DNA of 20,683 nt from Bacillus sp. sid0103 (lineage in GTDB: Bacteria; Bacillota; Bacilli; Bacillales_B; DSM-18226), in the NCBI RefSeq assembly GCF_019219025.1, contig NZ_JAHUWN010000048.1:1-20683 (forward strand), in the 5' to 3' direction. Within the stretch, counting starts at the first letter, position 1; every line of letters starts with the position of its first letter. This document shows positions 1 through 7,119 of the stretch, in pieces. The notes under the pieces are model-generated. The model saw nothing but the letters and a program-made list of their open reading frames with translations. It made no database searches and was not told the origin of the DNA. A program made the translations under genes and the position numbers.

Positions 1-29
1 TCTTTCTCTGTAAATACTTTTTTACTCAT
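1..29 (-). CDS. 5' end of an outward-facing ORF, possibly IS3-type transposase OrfA (partial)
   Basis: An ATG at 29-27 on the minus strand opens a frame reading MSKKVFTEK before it leaves the window. From memory, this start resembles the helix-turn-helix OrfA proteins of some Bacillales IS3-family elements, which begin with MSKK-FT-E. Only nine residues are visible, so the product call is a guess. No clear Shine-Dalgarno sequence is seen; the G-rich stretch GGGGATTGGGGAA lies upstream. Confidence 0.3.
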
Positions 30-75
30 TTCGGGCTATTCCCCAATCCCCATTTTTTCTTAATTATACAAAAAA

Positions 76-121
76 GTACCCTATAGGTAGACTTTTTTTA
101 AGTGTCTACTCTATAGGGTAC
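76..121 (-). terminator. Rho-independent terminator of the RpiR-type regulator gene
   Basis: Arms 76-92 and 104-121 pair over 17 bases with one bulged base around an 11-base loop. Read on the minus strand, the stem is followed by a run of six T (complement of 70-75). It lies about 40 bases beyond the stop codon of the regulator gene and separates it from the ORF at the left edge. Confidence 0.75.
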
Positions 122-162
122 ATTTTATGGCCAGACGGTCTGTTCTTTTATTCATCCTTTTT

Positions 163-897
163 TTATGCATCTCGTTCTGCCATTAATTTTACAATAATTT
201 CTTCTATAAAAATAAAGAATACAGTTCGAGTTTTTTCATAAGGTAACAATTTTCCATTTTGAGCAGATTTGGTTAAATAAAATATATTATCTACTTGTAA
301 AGTTTGAGAATTGTCATATTCCTCCAAAATCAACAATATTTCAGCCCCTTTAGATTTTGCTCCGTTGAAAAGGTTTTCAAAAGAGGCGAATTTGCCGGTT
401 ACGGAAAAAGCAATTAAAAGCGTGTCCTCATCCACTAAATGCTTCGCATGATCTTCTCCCTGGCTCACTAAAATATGTTTTCCAGAAACAAGAGCAAGCT
501 TATAAGCAAAGTATTCTACACAAATAAAGGATGGACCCAATCCAAATAGCACAATTCTGTTGTAATTCTTATAAAGAGTTAAAAACTCATCCACTAATGT
601 GGGGTCAAAATTATCTATAAAGTGTTTTAATCGTTCAAGCTCACTTGAAGTTTTTTTGTCTTCCTGAATGATTGGCTGACCGCCAAAAAATTGTTTATAT
701 TGTTTAAAACTTTCAAACCCAAGTTTTCTTACAAGTTTGGATACTTTTGAAGAAGACACATTACAATACTCAGCGGCCTCTACTATTTTTAAATGATCCT
801 TTTCTTTAATAATTTCAGAAAGTTTATTATGAACCGAAAGCTCCAGCTCATTTAATTTATTTAAATTAATATTTATGGTCTTTCCCTCTCTTCTCAT
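163..897 (-). CDS. RpiR/MurR-family transcriptional regulator (HTH + SIS domain)
   Basis: This is a DNA-binding regulator of the RpiR type, whose SIS domain normally senses a phosphorylated sugar. The N-terminal helix-turn-helix contains AAEYCNVSSSKVSKLVRKLGF. The SIS half begins near IVLFGLGPSFICVEYFAYKL and includes LLIAFSVTGKF, the usual phosphosugar-binding loop region. It is transcribed divergently from the ygc-like operon and is presumably its regulator. The start is uncertain. The frame opens at 942, but that ATG lies inside the likely -35 box of its own promoter. The next ATG (897) has no ribosome site and would sit about ten bases from the transcript start. A good ribosome site (GAGAGGG) lies just downstream and precedes an ATA codon at 876 that begins INLNKLNELE. 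I list 897 as the conventional choice; 876 with an ATA start is a real alternative. Confidence 0.88.
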   Translation of the reverse strand: MRREGKTININLNKLNELELSVHNKLSEIIKEKDHLKIVEAAEYCNVSSSKVSKLVRKLGFESFKQYKQFFGGQPIIQEDKKTSSELERLKHFIDNFDPTLVDEFLTLYKNYNRIVLFGLGPSFICVEYFAYKLALVSGKHILVSQGEDHAKHLVDEDTLLIAFSVTGKFASFENLFNGAKSKGAEILLILEEYDNSQTLQVDNIFYLTKSAQNGKLLPYEKTRTVFFIFIEEIIVKLMAERDA

Positions 898-913
898 TTT
901 AGTGCTTAATGAA

Positions 914-942
914 AGTATACCATAGTGGAAAATTTTCCACAA
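914..942 (-). promoter_or_regulatory. Sigma-A-like promoter of the RpiR-type gene
   Basis: On the minus strand, TTGTGG (942-937) and TATACT (919-914) are separated by 17 bases, the optimal sigma-A spacing. Transcription would start near 907. The palindrome at 925-940 occupies the -35 edge and spacer, which suggests autoregulation. Confidence 0.55.
925..940. promoter_or_regulatory. Probable RpiR operator 1
   Basis: GTGGAAAATTTTCCAC is a perfect 16-base palindrome lying between the divergent genes. RpiR/MurR proteins commonly bind palindromes with GAAA and TTTC half-sites. It overlaps the regulator's own promoter. The related palindrome at 968-979 shares the core GAAAATTTTC, with centres 41 bases apart, close to four helical turns. 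Confidence 0.6.
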
Positions 943-967
943 TATGATTTTTTTTTTTTAAAAAAAT

Positions 968-979
968 AGAAAATTTTCT
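968..979. promoter_or_regulatory. Probable RpiR operator 2
   Basis: AGAAAATTTTCT is a perfect 12-base palindrome carrying the same GAAAATTTTC core as 925-940. It ends ten bases before the -35 box of the operon promoter. That position suits activation, or looping with the first site, better than simple promoter occlusion. A poly-T/poly-A stretch lies between the two sites. Confidence 0.5.
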
Positions 980-989
980 TAAGAATCCG

Positions 990-1018
990 TTTACATTTGG
1001 AGGTATTTATAGTAAATT
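990..1018 (+). promoter_or_regulatory. Sigma-A-like promoter of the ygcW-ygcU-kinase-MFS operon
   Basis: TTTACA (990-995), a 17-base spacer and TAAATT (1013-1018) form a plausible sigma-A promoter about 43 bases upstream of the first gene's ATG. Confidence 0.5.
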
Positions 1019-1060
1019 AACGTTGTAAATAATAAAAAACATTTAAGAGGAAGGTTAAAC

Positions 1061-1855
1061 ATGACTGCTCATAAAACCGATATAAAAGATTTCTCAATGA
1101 ATTTTTTTAGCTTAAAAGGAAAAGTAGCCATTATCACTGGAGGAAATTCAGGATTGGGGCAAGGCTTTGCCTTAGCACTGGCAAAAGCAGGGGCAGACAT
1201 TTTTGCAGTCAGCATCGCTGATGACAATGGTGAAACGAAAAACATGATTGAAGCAGAAGGCGTCCGGTACCATTTGATGATTGCAGACGTTACTCAAGAG
1301 GGTGCTTGTAAAAAAATTGCAGAAGAATGTATCAATACATTTGGAAAAATAGATATCCTCATGAACAATGCAGGCATTTGTATCAATGAACCAGATGTGA
1401 CGAAGTTTACTCGACTTCAATGGGATAAAATGGTCTCAATCAATTTAACTGCAGCGTTTGAATTATCTCATGAAGTGGCGAAGTATATGATTCCACAAAA
1501 AAGCGGGAAAATCATTAATACTTGTTCTTTGTTTTCCTACCTTGGAGGCCAATGGTCACCTGCATATGCGGCAACGAAACACGGTTTAGCAGGCTTCACA
1601 AAAGCATATTGTGATGAATTAGCTCAATTCAATATTCAAGTAAACGGTATTGCACCTGGCTATTTTGCTACTGCCGTTACTGTAGAGACTAGAGCGAATC
1701 CTGCAGCCAATCAACGAATTTTAGATCATATTCCTGCCAATAGATGGGGAAATATCTCAGATTTAATGGGGACAGTTGTATATCTAGCTTCAAACGCTTC
1801 CAATTATGTAAATGGAACTCTCGTGAATGTTGATGGCGGATACTTAGTACGATAA
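1061..1855 (+). CDS. ygcW: YgcW-like short-chain dehydrogenase/reductase
   Basis: This is an NAD(P)-dependent classical SDR, expected to interconvert a polyol or sugar alcohol group and a carbonyl in the cytoplasm. The cofactor loop TGGNSGLGQG is at residues 26-35, NNAG at 102-105, and the catalytic S156, Y169 and K173 lie in SLFSYLGGQWSPAYAATKHG. The length of 264 residues is normal for the family. As I recall E. coli YgcW, near-identical stretches include SLKGK, AAFELS, SLFSYLGGQWSPAY, FTKAYCDEL, DHIPANRWG and the C-terminal NVDGGYLVR. A GAGGAAGG ribosome site precedes the ATG at a normal distance. It is the first gene of a tight operon; the next gene begins 36 bases after it. The substrate is unknown: E. 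coli YgcW is itself uncharacterised, so older gluconate or ketose reductase labels would be guesses. Confidence 0.88.
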   Translation: MTAHKTDIKDFSMNFFSLKGKVAIITGGNSGLGQGFALALAKAGADIFAVSIADDNGETKNMIEAEGVRYHLMIADVTQEGACKKIAEECINTFGKIDILMNNAGICINEPDVTKFTRLQWDKMVSINLTAAFELSHEVAKYMIPQKSGKIINTCSLFSYLGGQWSPAYAATKHGLAGFTKAYCDELAQFNIQVNGIAPGYFATAVTVETRANPAANQRILDHIPANRWGNISDLMGTVVYLASNASNYVNGTLVNVDGGYLVR

Positions 1856-1891
1856 CGAAATATAGAAATCGATAAAAGGAGAAATGCTGCG

Positions 1892-3403
1892 ATGGCGAAT
1901 GAACAATTATTAAAAGAAGAAACTACGAAGATTAAAGAACAATTGTTAAAACAATTAGAGGTAATTATTTCAATCGAACAAATAAATACCGATCATGAAG
2001 CATTATATGATGCATCTTCTGACCGATATCAAAAATATGCAAAAGCTAAAAAGGTCCTTGACGTTCCAATGCCAATGGCGATAGTATATCCACACTCTAC
2101 AGAAGAAGTACAGGCACTTCTGCAGTTCTGTAATGAACACAAAATCAATGTGATTCCTCGTAGTGGAAAAACAGCTACAGAAGGCGGTCTGGAAAACTGG
2201 AAAGAAATCGCTATGGTTATCGATGGGTCAAGAATGAATAATATCATTAAAATCGATCCATATAACATGCAAGCAACTGTCCAAGCAGGTGTAAAACTAC
2301 AAACATTGGAAGATGAGCTGCGTAAAATTGGTTACACAACTGGTCACTCTCCACAGTCTAAACCAGTTGCACAATTTGGTGGATTATTGGCAACAAGAAG
2401 TATTGGACAATTCTCCACTTTATACGGTGCGATTGAAGATATGGTTGTTGGATTAGAATGTGTATTTCCAAACGGTCACATTTCTCGAATCAAAAATGTT
2501 CCAAGAAGAGCTGGAGGACCGGATATTCGACACATTGTCATCGGCAATGAAGGAACATTATGTTATATCACAGAAGTTACGGTGAAAATTTTTAAATACT
2601 ATCCTAAAAACAATGTGTTCCATGGTTATTTATTAAAAGATGTTGATACGGGTATTAAAGTTTTAAGAGAAGTGATTACAAACGGCTTTAGACCATCTGT
2701 GGCACGTGTTTATTCTGAAGAAGACGCAAGACAACATTTCTCTCATTTCTATAAAGACAAATGTGTGTTGATTTTTATGACAGAAGGACCAGTTGGTATT
2801 GTTAAGGCAACGAATGAAGCAATTGAAGAAGCGGTTGCTAAATTCCAAGATGGAATCGTTGAAAAAGTTGAAGACCAATTAATCGAAAATTGGTTTAATA
2901 ACTTGAATTGGACGCAGGGACACATTGATCGTGAATTCCAAACAATGGTTGATCATCATAAGCATGATGGTTTTACAACGGAAGTATCAGCTGACTGGGA
3001 AAACATTACAAAGATTTATCACAATGTAATGAAAAGAGTTATGGAAGAGTTTGATAGAATTGAAGATATAACCATGCTTGGTGGACACTCATCCCATAGT
3101 TACCTAAATGGAACCAATATGTACTTTGTTTATAACTATAATATTAATTGTGCACCAGAGGATGAAATGAGAATTTATCATCATCCGATCCATTCCATTA
3201 TTATTGAAGAAACATTGAAACTTGGCGGTTCCATGTGCCATCACCATGGTATTGGAAAATATCGTACCGAGTGGACAGAAGAAGAGCATGGATCTGCTTA
3301 CTATATGTTAGAAAAATTAAAAGAAGCTTTTGACCCTAATGGCATCATGAATTTTGGTACAATCTTCCCTCAAGAAGAGGGCATAAAATATATAAAAGGT
3401 TAA
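1892..3403 (+). CDS. ygcU: YgcU-like FAD-linked oxidase (AGPS/VAO type)
   Basis: This is a flavoenzyme of the vanillyl-alcohol-oxidase fold, closest in layout to alkyl-dihydroxyacetone-phosphate synthase and D-lactate dehydrogenases. The FAD-binding domain spans roughly residues 58-240, with PRSGKTATEGG at 89-99, TGHSPQSKP at 150-158, STLYGAIEDMVVG at 175-187 and IGNEGTLCYITEVT at 217-230. The substrate-side C-terminal domain includes GGHSSHSY and HHHGIGK (histidines 450-452); the equivalent histidines are catalytic in AGPS. As recalled, E. coli YgcU shares TGHSPQSKP, ATRSIGQFSTLYGAIEDMVV and ITMLGGHSSHSY. An AAAAGGAG ribosome site lies upstream. The protein lacks a signal peptide, so it is cytoplasmic or peripheral to the membrane. 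It probably oxidises a hydroxy acid or phosphorylated polyol; the true substrate is not known. Confidence 0.9.
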   Translation: MANEQLLKEETTKIKEQLLKQLEVIISIEQINTDHEALYDASSDRYQKYAKAKKVLDVPMPMAIVYPHSTEEVQALLQFCNEHKINVIPRSGKTATEGGLENWKEIAMVIDGSRMNNIIKIDPYNMQATVQAGVKLQTLEDELRKIGYTTGHSPQSKPVAQFGGLLATRSIGQFSTLYGAIEDMVVGLECVFPNGHISRIKNVPRRAGGPDIRHIVIGNEGTLCYITEVTVKIFKYYPKNNVFHGYLLKDVDTGIKVLREVITNGFRPSVARVYSEEDARQHFSHFYKDKCVLIFMTEGPVGIVKATNEAIEEAVAKFQDGIVEKVEDQLIENWFNNLNWTQGHIDREFQTMVDHHKHDGFTTEVSADWENITKIYHNVMKRVMEEFDRIEDITMLGGHSSHSYLNGTNMYFVYNYNINCAPEDEMRIYHHPIHSIIIEETLKLGGSMCHHHGIGKYRTEWTEEEHGSAYYMLEKLKEAFDPNGIMNFGTIFPQEEGIKYIKG

Positions 3404-3417
3404 TAAAAGGTGATTAT

Positions 3418-4848
3418 ATGAGCGGGTATGTAATGGGGATTGATAATGGCTCGCAAAGTACAAAAGTAGCCATTTATGATGTTGAAGGTAATGAAGTTGC
3501 TTTCGGATCTTTTCAATTAAAAGAAACTCTATCACCTGAGCCAGGGGTTGTCATCCATCCCGATGATGATTTATGGGACAGTGTGTACGGAGCTATTAAA
3601 AATTGTCTAGCCCATTTTACTGGCAATCCTAAAGACATTGCTGGAATTGGACTTTGTACCATTAGATGTTGTCGTGTTTTATTAAAGGAAGAGGGCCATC
3701 TAGCTTATCCTGTGATAAGCTGGATGGATTCCAGACTTAACAAACCATATGTACATTCTGATGATCAAGTAAAGTATGTGACGACTACCTCTGGTTATCT
3801 AGGCTTTAGGTTGACAGGGGAATTTAAAGACACTGCTTCCAATTATGAAGTTCACTGGCCATTGGACCGCGAAACGTTGGATTGGTCGAAAGACGAGGAA
3901 GTATTTGAGGCAAATGGATTGCAAAGAGACATGGTATTTGATCTTGTAAAACCAGGCGAAAAGCTGGGAATGCTGAGACAAGAATTGGTCGAGGAGTTTG
4001 GTTTCCATCATGATATACCAGTAGTAGCGACAGCTAACGATAAAGCTGTAGAGGCGCTGGGTTCCGGAATTAAGGACGAAGGTACCATCATGATCTCGCT
4101 TGGAACATTCATTTCGTCCATGCTGTTACGAAATGAATTTAAGGAAAATGCCCTTAATTTCTTTCCAACGCTTGCATGTATTCCATTTAAATATGTTTAT
4201 GAATCAAATGGAATAAGACGTGGTATGTGGACCGTGAGTTGGTTTAAAAAGCTGATTGGTGAAGAACTCATTACAGAAGCAAGAAAACTAGGTGTATTGG
4301 AAGAGGAATACTTGAATATGAAAGCACAAGATGTTCCAGTCGGCAGTGACGGTCTGATTACCATTTTAGACTGGTTATCGACACCATCTATACCATATCG
4401 AAAAGGTGTCATGATTGGTTTTGATCAGCGCCATACAAAATACCATATATACCGTTCAATTTTGGAAGCGATTGCTTTTAATATTAAAAACAATATTGAT
4501 GATATGTTAGAGGAAATAGATGTACAGTTAAATGATTTAGTCGTAATAGGCGGGGGCTCCAAAAGTGATGTGATAATGCAAATTATTGCGGATCTTTTTG
4601 GATTGCCAGTTCACAGACGTGCAGGCAGCAGTAGTGCGTGTTTAGGAGCTGCTATATGTGTCTGCCAACATCTATCGATTTACAAAGATTTTTATGAGGC
4701 TGCAAGTAAAATGGTTAAAACTCAACAAACGTTTATACCGAACCAAAAAAATCACGTACTCTACAATACCATTAACGATACTGTCGTTAAAAAGGTGAGA
4801 GTTCATACCGATGAAATTTTAAAACTATCTTATCCCATTTTTAGTTAA
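3418..4848 (+). CDS. ygcE: FGGY-family carbohydrate kinase (YgcE-like)
   Basis: This is an ATP-dependent sugar or polyol kinase of the FGGY family. The N-terminal phosphate-binding loop MGIDNGSQSTK is at residues 6-16. The substrate-side stretch near SWMDSRLNKPY follows, and the C-terminal adenosine motif VVIGGGSKSD is near residues 375-384, with SSSACLGAA about 25 residues later. The length of 476 residues is usual for the family. An AAAAGGTGAT ribosome site leads into the ATG, 14 bases after the oxidase stop codon, so the two genes are co-transcribed. By operon content it corresponds to E. coli YgcE; I am less sure of the orthology here than for YgcU and YgcW. A kinase between a dehydrogenase pair and a transporter suggests that an imported sugar or polyol is phosphorylated as part of its breakdown. 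Confidence 0.82.
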   Translation: MSGYVMGIDNGSQSTKVAIYDVEGNEVAFGSFQLKETLSPEPGVVIHPDDDLWDSVYGAIKNCLAHFTGNPKDIAGIGLCTIRCCRVLLKEEGHLAYPVISWMDSRLNKPYVHSDDQVKYVTTTSGYLGFRLTGEFKDTASNYEVHWPLDRETLDWSKDEEVFEANGLQRDMVFDLVKPGEKLGMLRQELVEEFGFHHDIPVVATANDKAVEALGSGIKDEGTIMISLGTFISSMLLRNEFKENALNFFPTLACIPFKYVYESNGIRRGMWTVSWFKKLIGEELITEARKLGVLEEEYLNMKAQDVPVGSDGLITILDWLSTPSIPYRKGVMIGFDQRHTKYHIYRSILEAIAFNIKNNIDDMLEEIDVQLNDLVVIGGGSKSDVIMQIIADLFGLPVHRRAGSSSACLGAAICVCQHLSIYKDFYEAASKMVKTQQTFIPNQKNHVLYNTINDTVVKKVRVHTDEILKLSYPIFS

Positions 4849-4863
4849 GAAAAGAGTGATTTT

Positions 4864-6174
4864 GTGGCAGAGAAAAATTATAAAAGGTATTTTCAATTTT
4901 TCCTCATTGTTTTAGCAGCAGGATCGATATTTCCACTTATCTATTTAAAAACAAATTATCAAGAAACGATTTTGGAAGTATACGGAATAACTCTTAAACA
5001 ATTAAATGGCATTTTTTCCGTTTTAGGTGTGGCTTATCTTGTGGGATACTCTCCAAGTGGCTGGCTTGCTGATCGATTTTCCGCAAAAAAACTTTTATTC
5101 ATTTCACTTTTGGTTTGTGGACTTACCGGACTATGGTTTGCCCAAGTTCCGAGCTATTCAATGGTTTTAGTGATATTTGGTATTTGGGGATTTTTTTCCG
5201 TATTCACCTTTTGGGCAGCTCATTTAAAACTTGTAAAGTTAATTTCTAAAAAGGAAGAAGAAGGAAGATTTTTTGGTACTTTAGATGGTGGCCGTGGATT
5301 AGTAGAGGCCATATTAGCAAGTATCGCATTATTTATTTTTACAAACGTTTTGGGAGACAGTACAGAATTGGTTCATAAGAAAGAAGCGTTACAATTTGTG
5401 GTTTACATGTACTCTGCTGCGCTTATTTTGGTATCCGTACTCATTTTATTTTTTGTTAAAGAAGACAAATCTTCTATTAAAAAAGAATCTTCTTCTAAAG
5501 CGGCAGAAACCAGTAAAAAAATTAATGTGAGCGATTTCAAACAACTATTCAGTAATAAGTTCATATGGCTGCTAGGCGGCATCATATTTATGTCTTATAT
5601 TGTGACCTGGGCCGTATATTATCAGGGTGGATTTTTACAAACGAACATCAAAATTGATGCCGCAACTGTAGGTGAAGTGACTGTATTAATGCTTTGGATG
5701 CGGCCGATTGGCGGTTTGTTAGGCGGATTTTTAGGTGATAAATTTGGGAAAAGCAGTATCCTCATGATCGCCTTAGGGTTAGCTGCCACTTTTTTAATTG
5801 CTATATCAATCTTACCAATTACGATGCCTCTCATTTACTTTAAAATCCAAGTCGTCATGATTGGTTTAATGATTTATACCATTAGAGGTCTTTACTGGTC
5901 GTTACTTGGAGATTGTAAGGTAGATGAAAAGATGCTCGGTCTGGCGATTGGAGTTGTATCCTTTATAGGCTATACACCTGATATTTTAATGCCTATCGTC
6001 AATATTGTATTGTTTAAAACATACGGACCTAACGGTGGATATAATGGATACTTCATCTTCTGTGCCTGCGCGGCTATCCTCGCTATCTTCATGACGTTAA
6101 TCTTTAGAATGTCAGTAAAGAAGGAAGCTAGAAAATCAATTAAACCAGATGAACTCATTGCAAAAAATGCCTGA
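4864..6174 (+). CDS. yqcE: MFS transporter (YqcE-like)
   Basis: This is a major facilitator superfamily permease with about twelve hydrophobic segments. The signature loop GWLADRFSAKK is at residues 66-76 between helices 2 and 3, and its counterpart GGFLGDKFGKSS is in the second half. A long charged cytoplasmic loop (KEDKSSIKKESSSKAAETSK) separates the halves. The length of 436 residues is normal. The start is a GTG, 15 bases after the kinase stop codon, with only a weak AAGAG ribosome site. It completes the set found in E. coli (YgcU, YgcW, YgcE, YqcE) and presumably imports the substrate of the pathway. The 3' end overlaps the decayed alcohol dehydrogenase frame by 26 bases. Confidence 0.85.
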   Translation: MAEKNYKRYFQFFLIVLAAGSIFPLIYLKTNYQETILEVYGITLKQLNGIFSVLGVAYLVGYSPSGWLADRFSAKKLLFISLLVCGLTGLWFAQVPSYSMVLVIFGIWGFFSVFTFWAAHLKLVKLISKKEEEGRFFGTLDGGRGLVEAILASIALFIFTNVLGDSTELVHKKEALQFVVYMYSAALILVSVLILFFVKEDKSSIKKESSSKAAETSKKINVSDFKQLFSNKFIWLLGGIIFMSYIVTWAVYYQGGFLQTNIKIDAATVGEVTVLMLWMRPIGGLLGGFLGDKFGKSSILMIALGLAATFLIAISILPITMPLIYFKIQVVMIGLMIYTIRGLYWSLLGDCKVDEKMLGLAIGVVSFIGYTPDILMPIVNIVLFKTYGPNGGYNGYFIFCACAAILAIFMTLIFRMSVKKEARKSIKPDELIAKNA

Positions 6175-6670
6175 AATCGGCGAACCTTTATCCATTCAAC
6201 ACGTAGAACTTAGTGAACCAAAAGCGAATGAAGTTCTAGTGAAAATTAAAGCAACAGGTGTGAGCCACAGTGATTTAAACTCTTTAAATGATTCGACTAC
6301 GCCGACACCAACAATTCTAGGACATGAGTGAGCGGGAATTGTTGAATCGGTTGGGGCAAATGTCACCAACGTGAAAGTAGCTTTAAGCTAGGTTCCATAT
6401 TGCGGAACATGTGAATTTTGCGTGACCAGGGAAGTTCACTTATGCGAATCTGCATTGGGTCCAATGTTTGAAGGAACGCTGTTAGATGGTAATGTGAAGC
6501 CATTCCGTGATTTCCCCATCATTGCAGAAATGTATTTAGATGGGAAATTCAAACTGGATGAGCTCGTGTTGAATCGGATTGCCTTAGAAGATATTAATCA
6601 TGCATTTGATTCTTTCCATGATTGCAATTGTGTAAATGTAGGAAGAGCAGTTATCGAATTTAACGATTAA
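6149..6670 (+). pseudogene. Zinc-dependent alcohol dehydrogenase remnant
   Basis: One frame gives the N-terminal GroES-like part of a zinc ADH: IGEPLSIQHVEL, EVLVKIKATGVSHSDL, ILGHE, then AGIVESVGANVTNVKV and VPYCGTCEFC. It is interrupted by TGA at 6329 (glycine expected after GHE) and TAG at 6389 (tryptophan expected before VPYCG). About four residues (VGDH) are missing after NVKV. The third part (FPIIAEMYLDGKFKLDEL, INHAFDSFH) is the normal C-terminus. The entire NAD-binding Rossmann core is deleted around 6475-6495, leaving about 170 codons of an expected 370 or so. It cannot encode a working enzyme. The first ATG lies inside the MFS gene, so the intact ancestor was probably the fifth gene of the operon and may have acted on the same substrate. 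Confidence 0.88.
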
Positions 6671-6695
6671 TTATTATAAAAAGCCTTTCAAATGG

Positions 6696-6737
6696 AGAGT
6701 GTTAAAATTGAGGTTTATCAATTTAAACACTCTTTTT
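6696..6737 (+). terminator. Rho-independent terminator ending the ygc-like operon
   Basis: Arms 6696-6710 (AGAGTGTTAAAATTG) and 6719-6733 pair over 15 positions with one mismatch around an 8-base loop, followed by T residues to 6737. It comes 25 bases after the ADH remnant stop codon and is the strongest terminator in the left half. Confidence 0.82.
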
Positions 6738-6739
6738 TT

Positions 6740-6976
6740 GGTGTAGCTATTACCGAAATTTTCAAAAGAGAAGTTCAGGCAAGAGCGAAGTCCATTTTAT
6801 TTGTTGATCAGTTAATAGGGTCGGCTCTCACTTTATACTTTACTGGTTTAAAAGCAGGTACTTGGGGCTGGCGCGTTATGTTTTATAATATTGGAGGCGT
6901 TGGTCTTGTTGTAACTCTATTATTAGCTAAATATTACAAACCGCCAAAAGTGATACAAACAGTACAAGATTTGTAA
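6740..6976 (+). pseudogene. Fragment of a second MFS-type transporter
   Basis: A frame with no supported start runs to a stop at 6976. It carries IFKREVQARAKSIL, a hydrophobic stretch, GTWGWRVMFYNIGGVGLVV and a charged tail YYKPPK. The pattern of a basic loop, a helix, GWR-x-MF and another helix is typical of MFS proteins near helices 5-6. A full permease would be about 400 residues; only about 78 remain. The only upstream ATG (6692) lies next to the terminator stem, so it is not a genuine start. The match to a specific transporter is unknown. Confidence 0.6.
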
Positions 6977-7010
6977 TAACATTCCCAAAATACTAACGAA
7001 GGGGATTTTA

Positions 7011-7119
7011 ATGCAAAATCAAAAGACATTATGGTAACCATGACATTATTTTATTGATATTCAGCACTATACTAATATGCACCAGTCCAAAAAATTTGAT
7101 AGTATGGAGAGCAACTATT
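7011..7119 (+). pseudogene. Possible 5' remnant of a membrane-protein gene
   Basis: A good ribosome site (GAAGGGG) and ATG at 7011 open MQNQKTLW, followed at once by a stop codon. A shifted frame continues with the hydrophobic LLIFSTILIC. This looks like the frameshifted start of a transporter whose body is gone; it runs into the LysR gene. It overlaps the left arm of the 54-base inverted repeat. Only the start context and hydrophobicity support it. Confidence 0.3.
7028..7081 (+). repeat. 54-bp inverted repeat, left arm
   Basis: Bases 7028-7081 match the reverse complement of 8954-9007 at 53 of 54 positions; the single difference is G at 7042. The outer end contains a near-palindrome centred on GGTAACC (7033-7039). 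The two arms bracket the LysR gene and the IS6-type element. Confidence 0.92.

Noticed and set aside
132..142. Small palindrome CAGACGGTCTG between the regulator stop codon and its terminator
   Set aside because: It is short, has no neighbouring promoter, and is well explained as chance or a minor 3' hairpin.
1172..1420. Open minus-strand frame of 82 codons inside the SDR gene
   Set aside because: It lies fully inside a well-supported gene, has no ribosome site and shows no recognisable protein features; it is a shadow frame.
6692..6730. ATG at 6692 as the start of a small membrane protein
   Set aside because: The first codons form the stem and T run of the operon terminator; the transporter-like sequence begins only after it.
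7054..7119. Extended N-terminus for the LysR protein
   Set aside because: The 22 extra residues are hydrophobic, unlike LysR N-termini, and lie mostly in the inverted repeat; the ATG at 7120 gives the canonical start.
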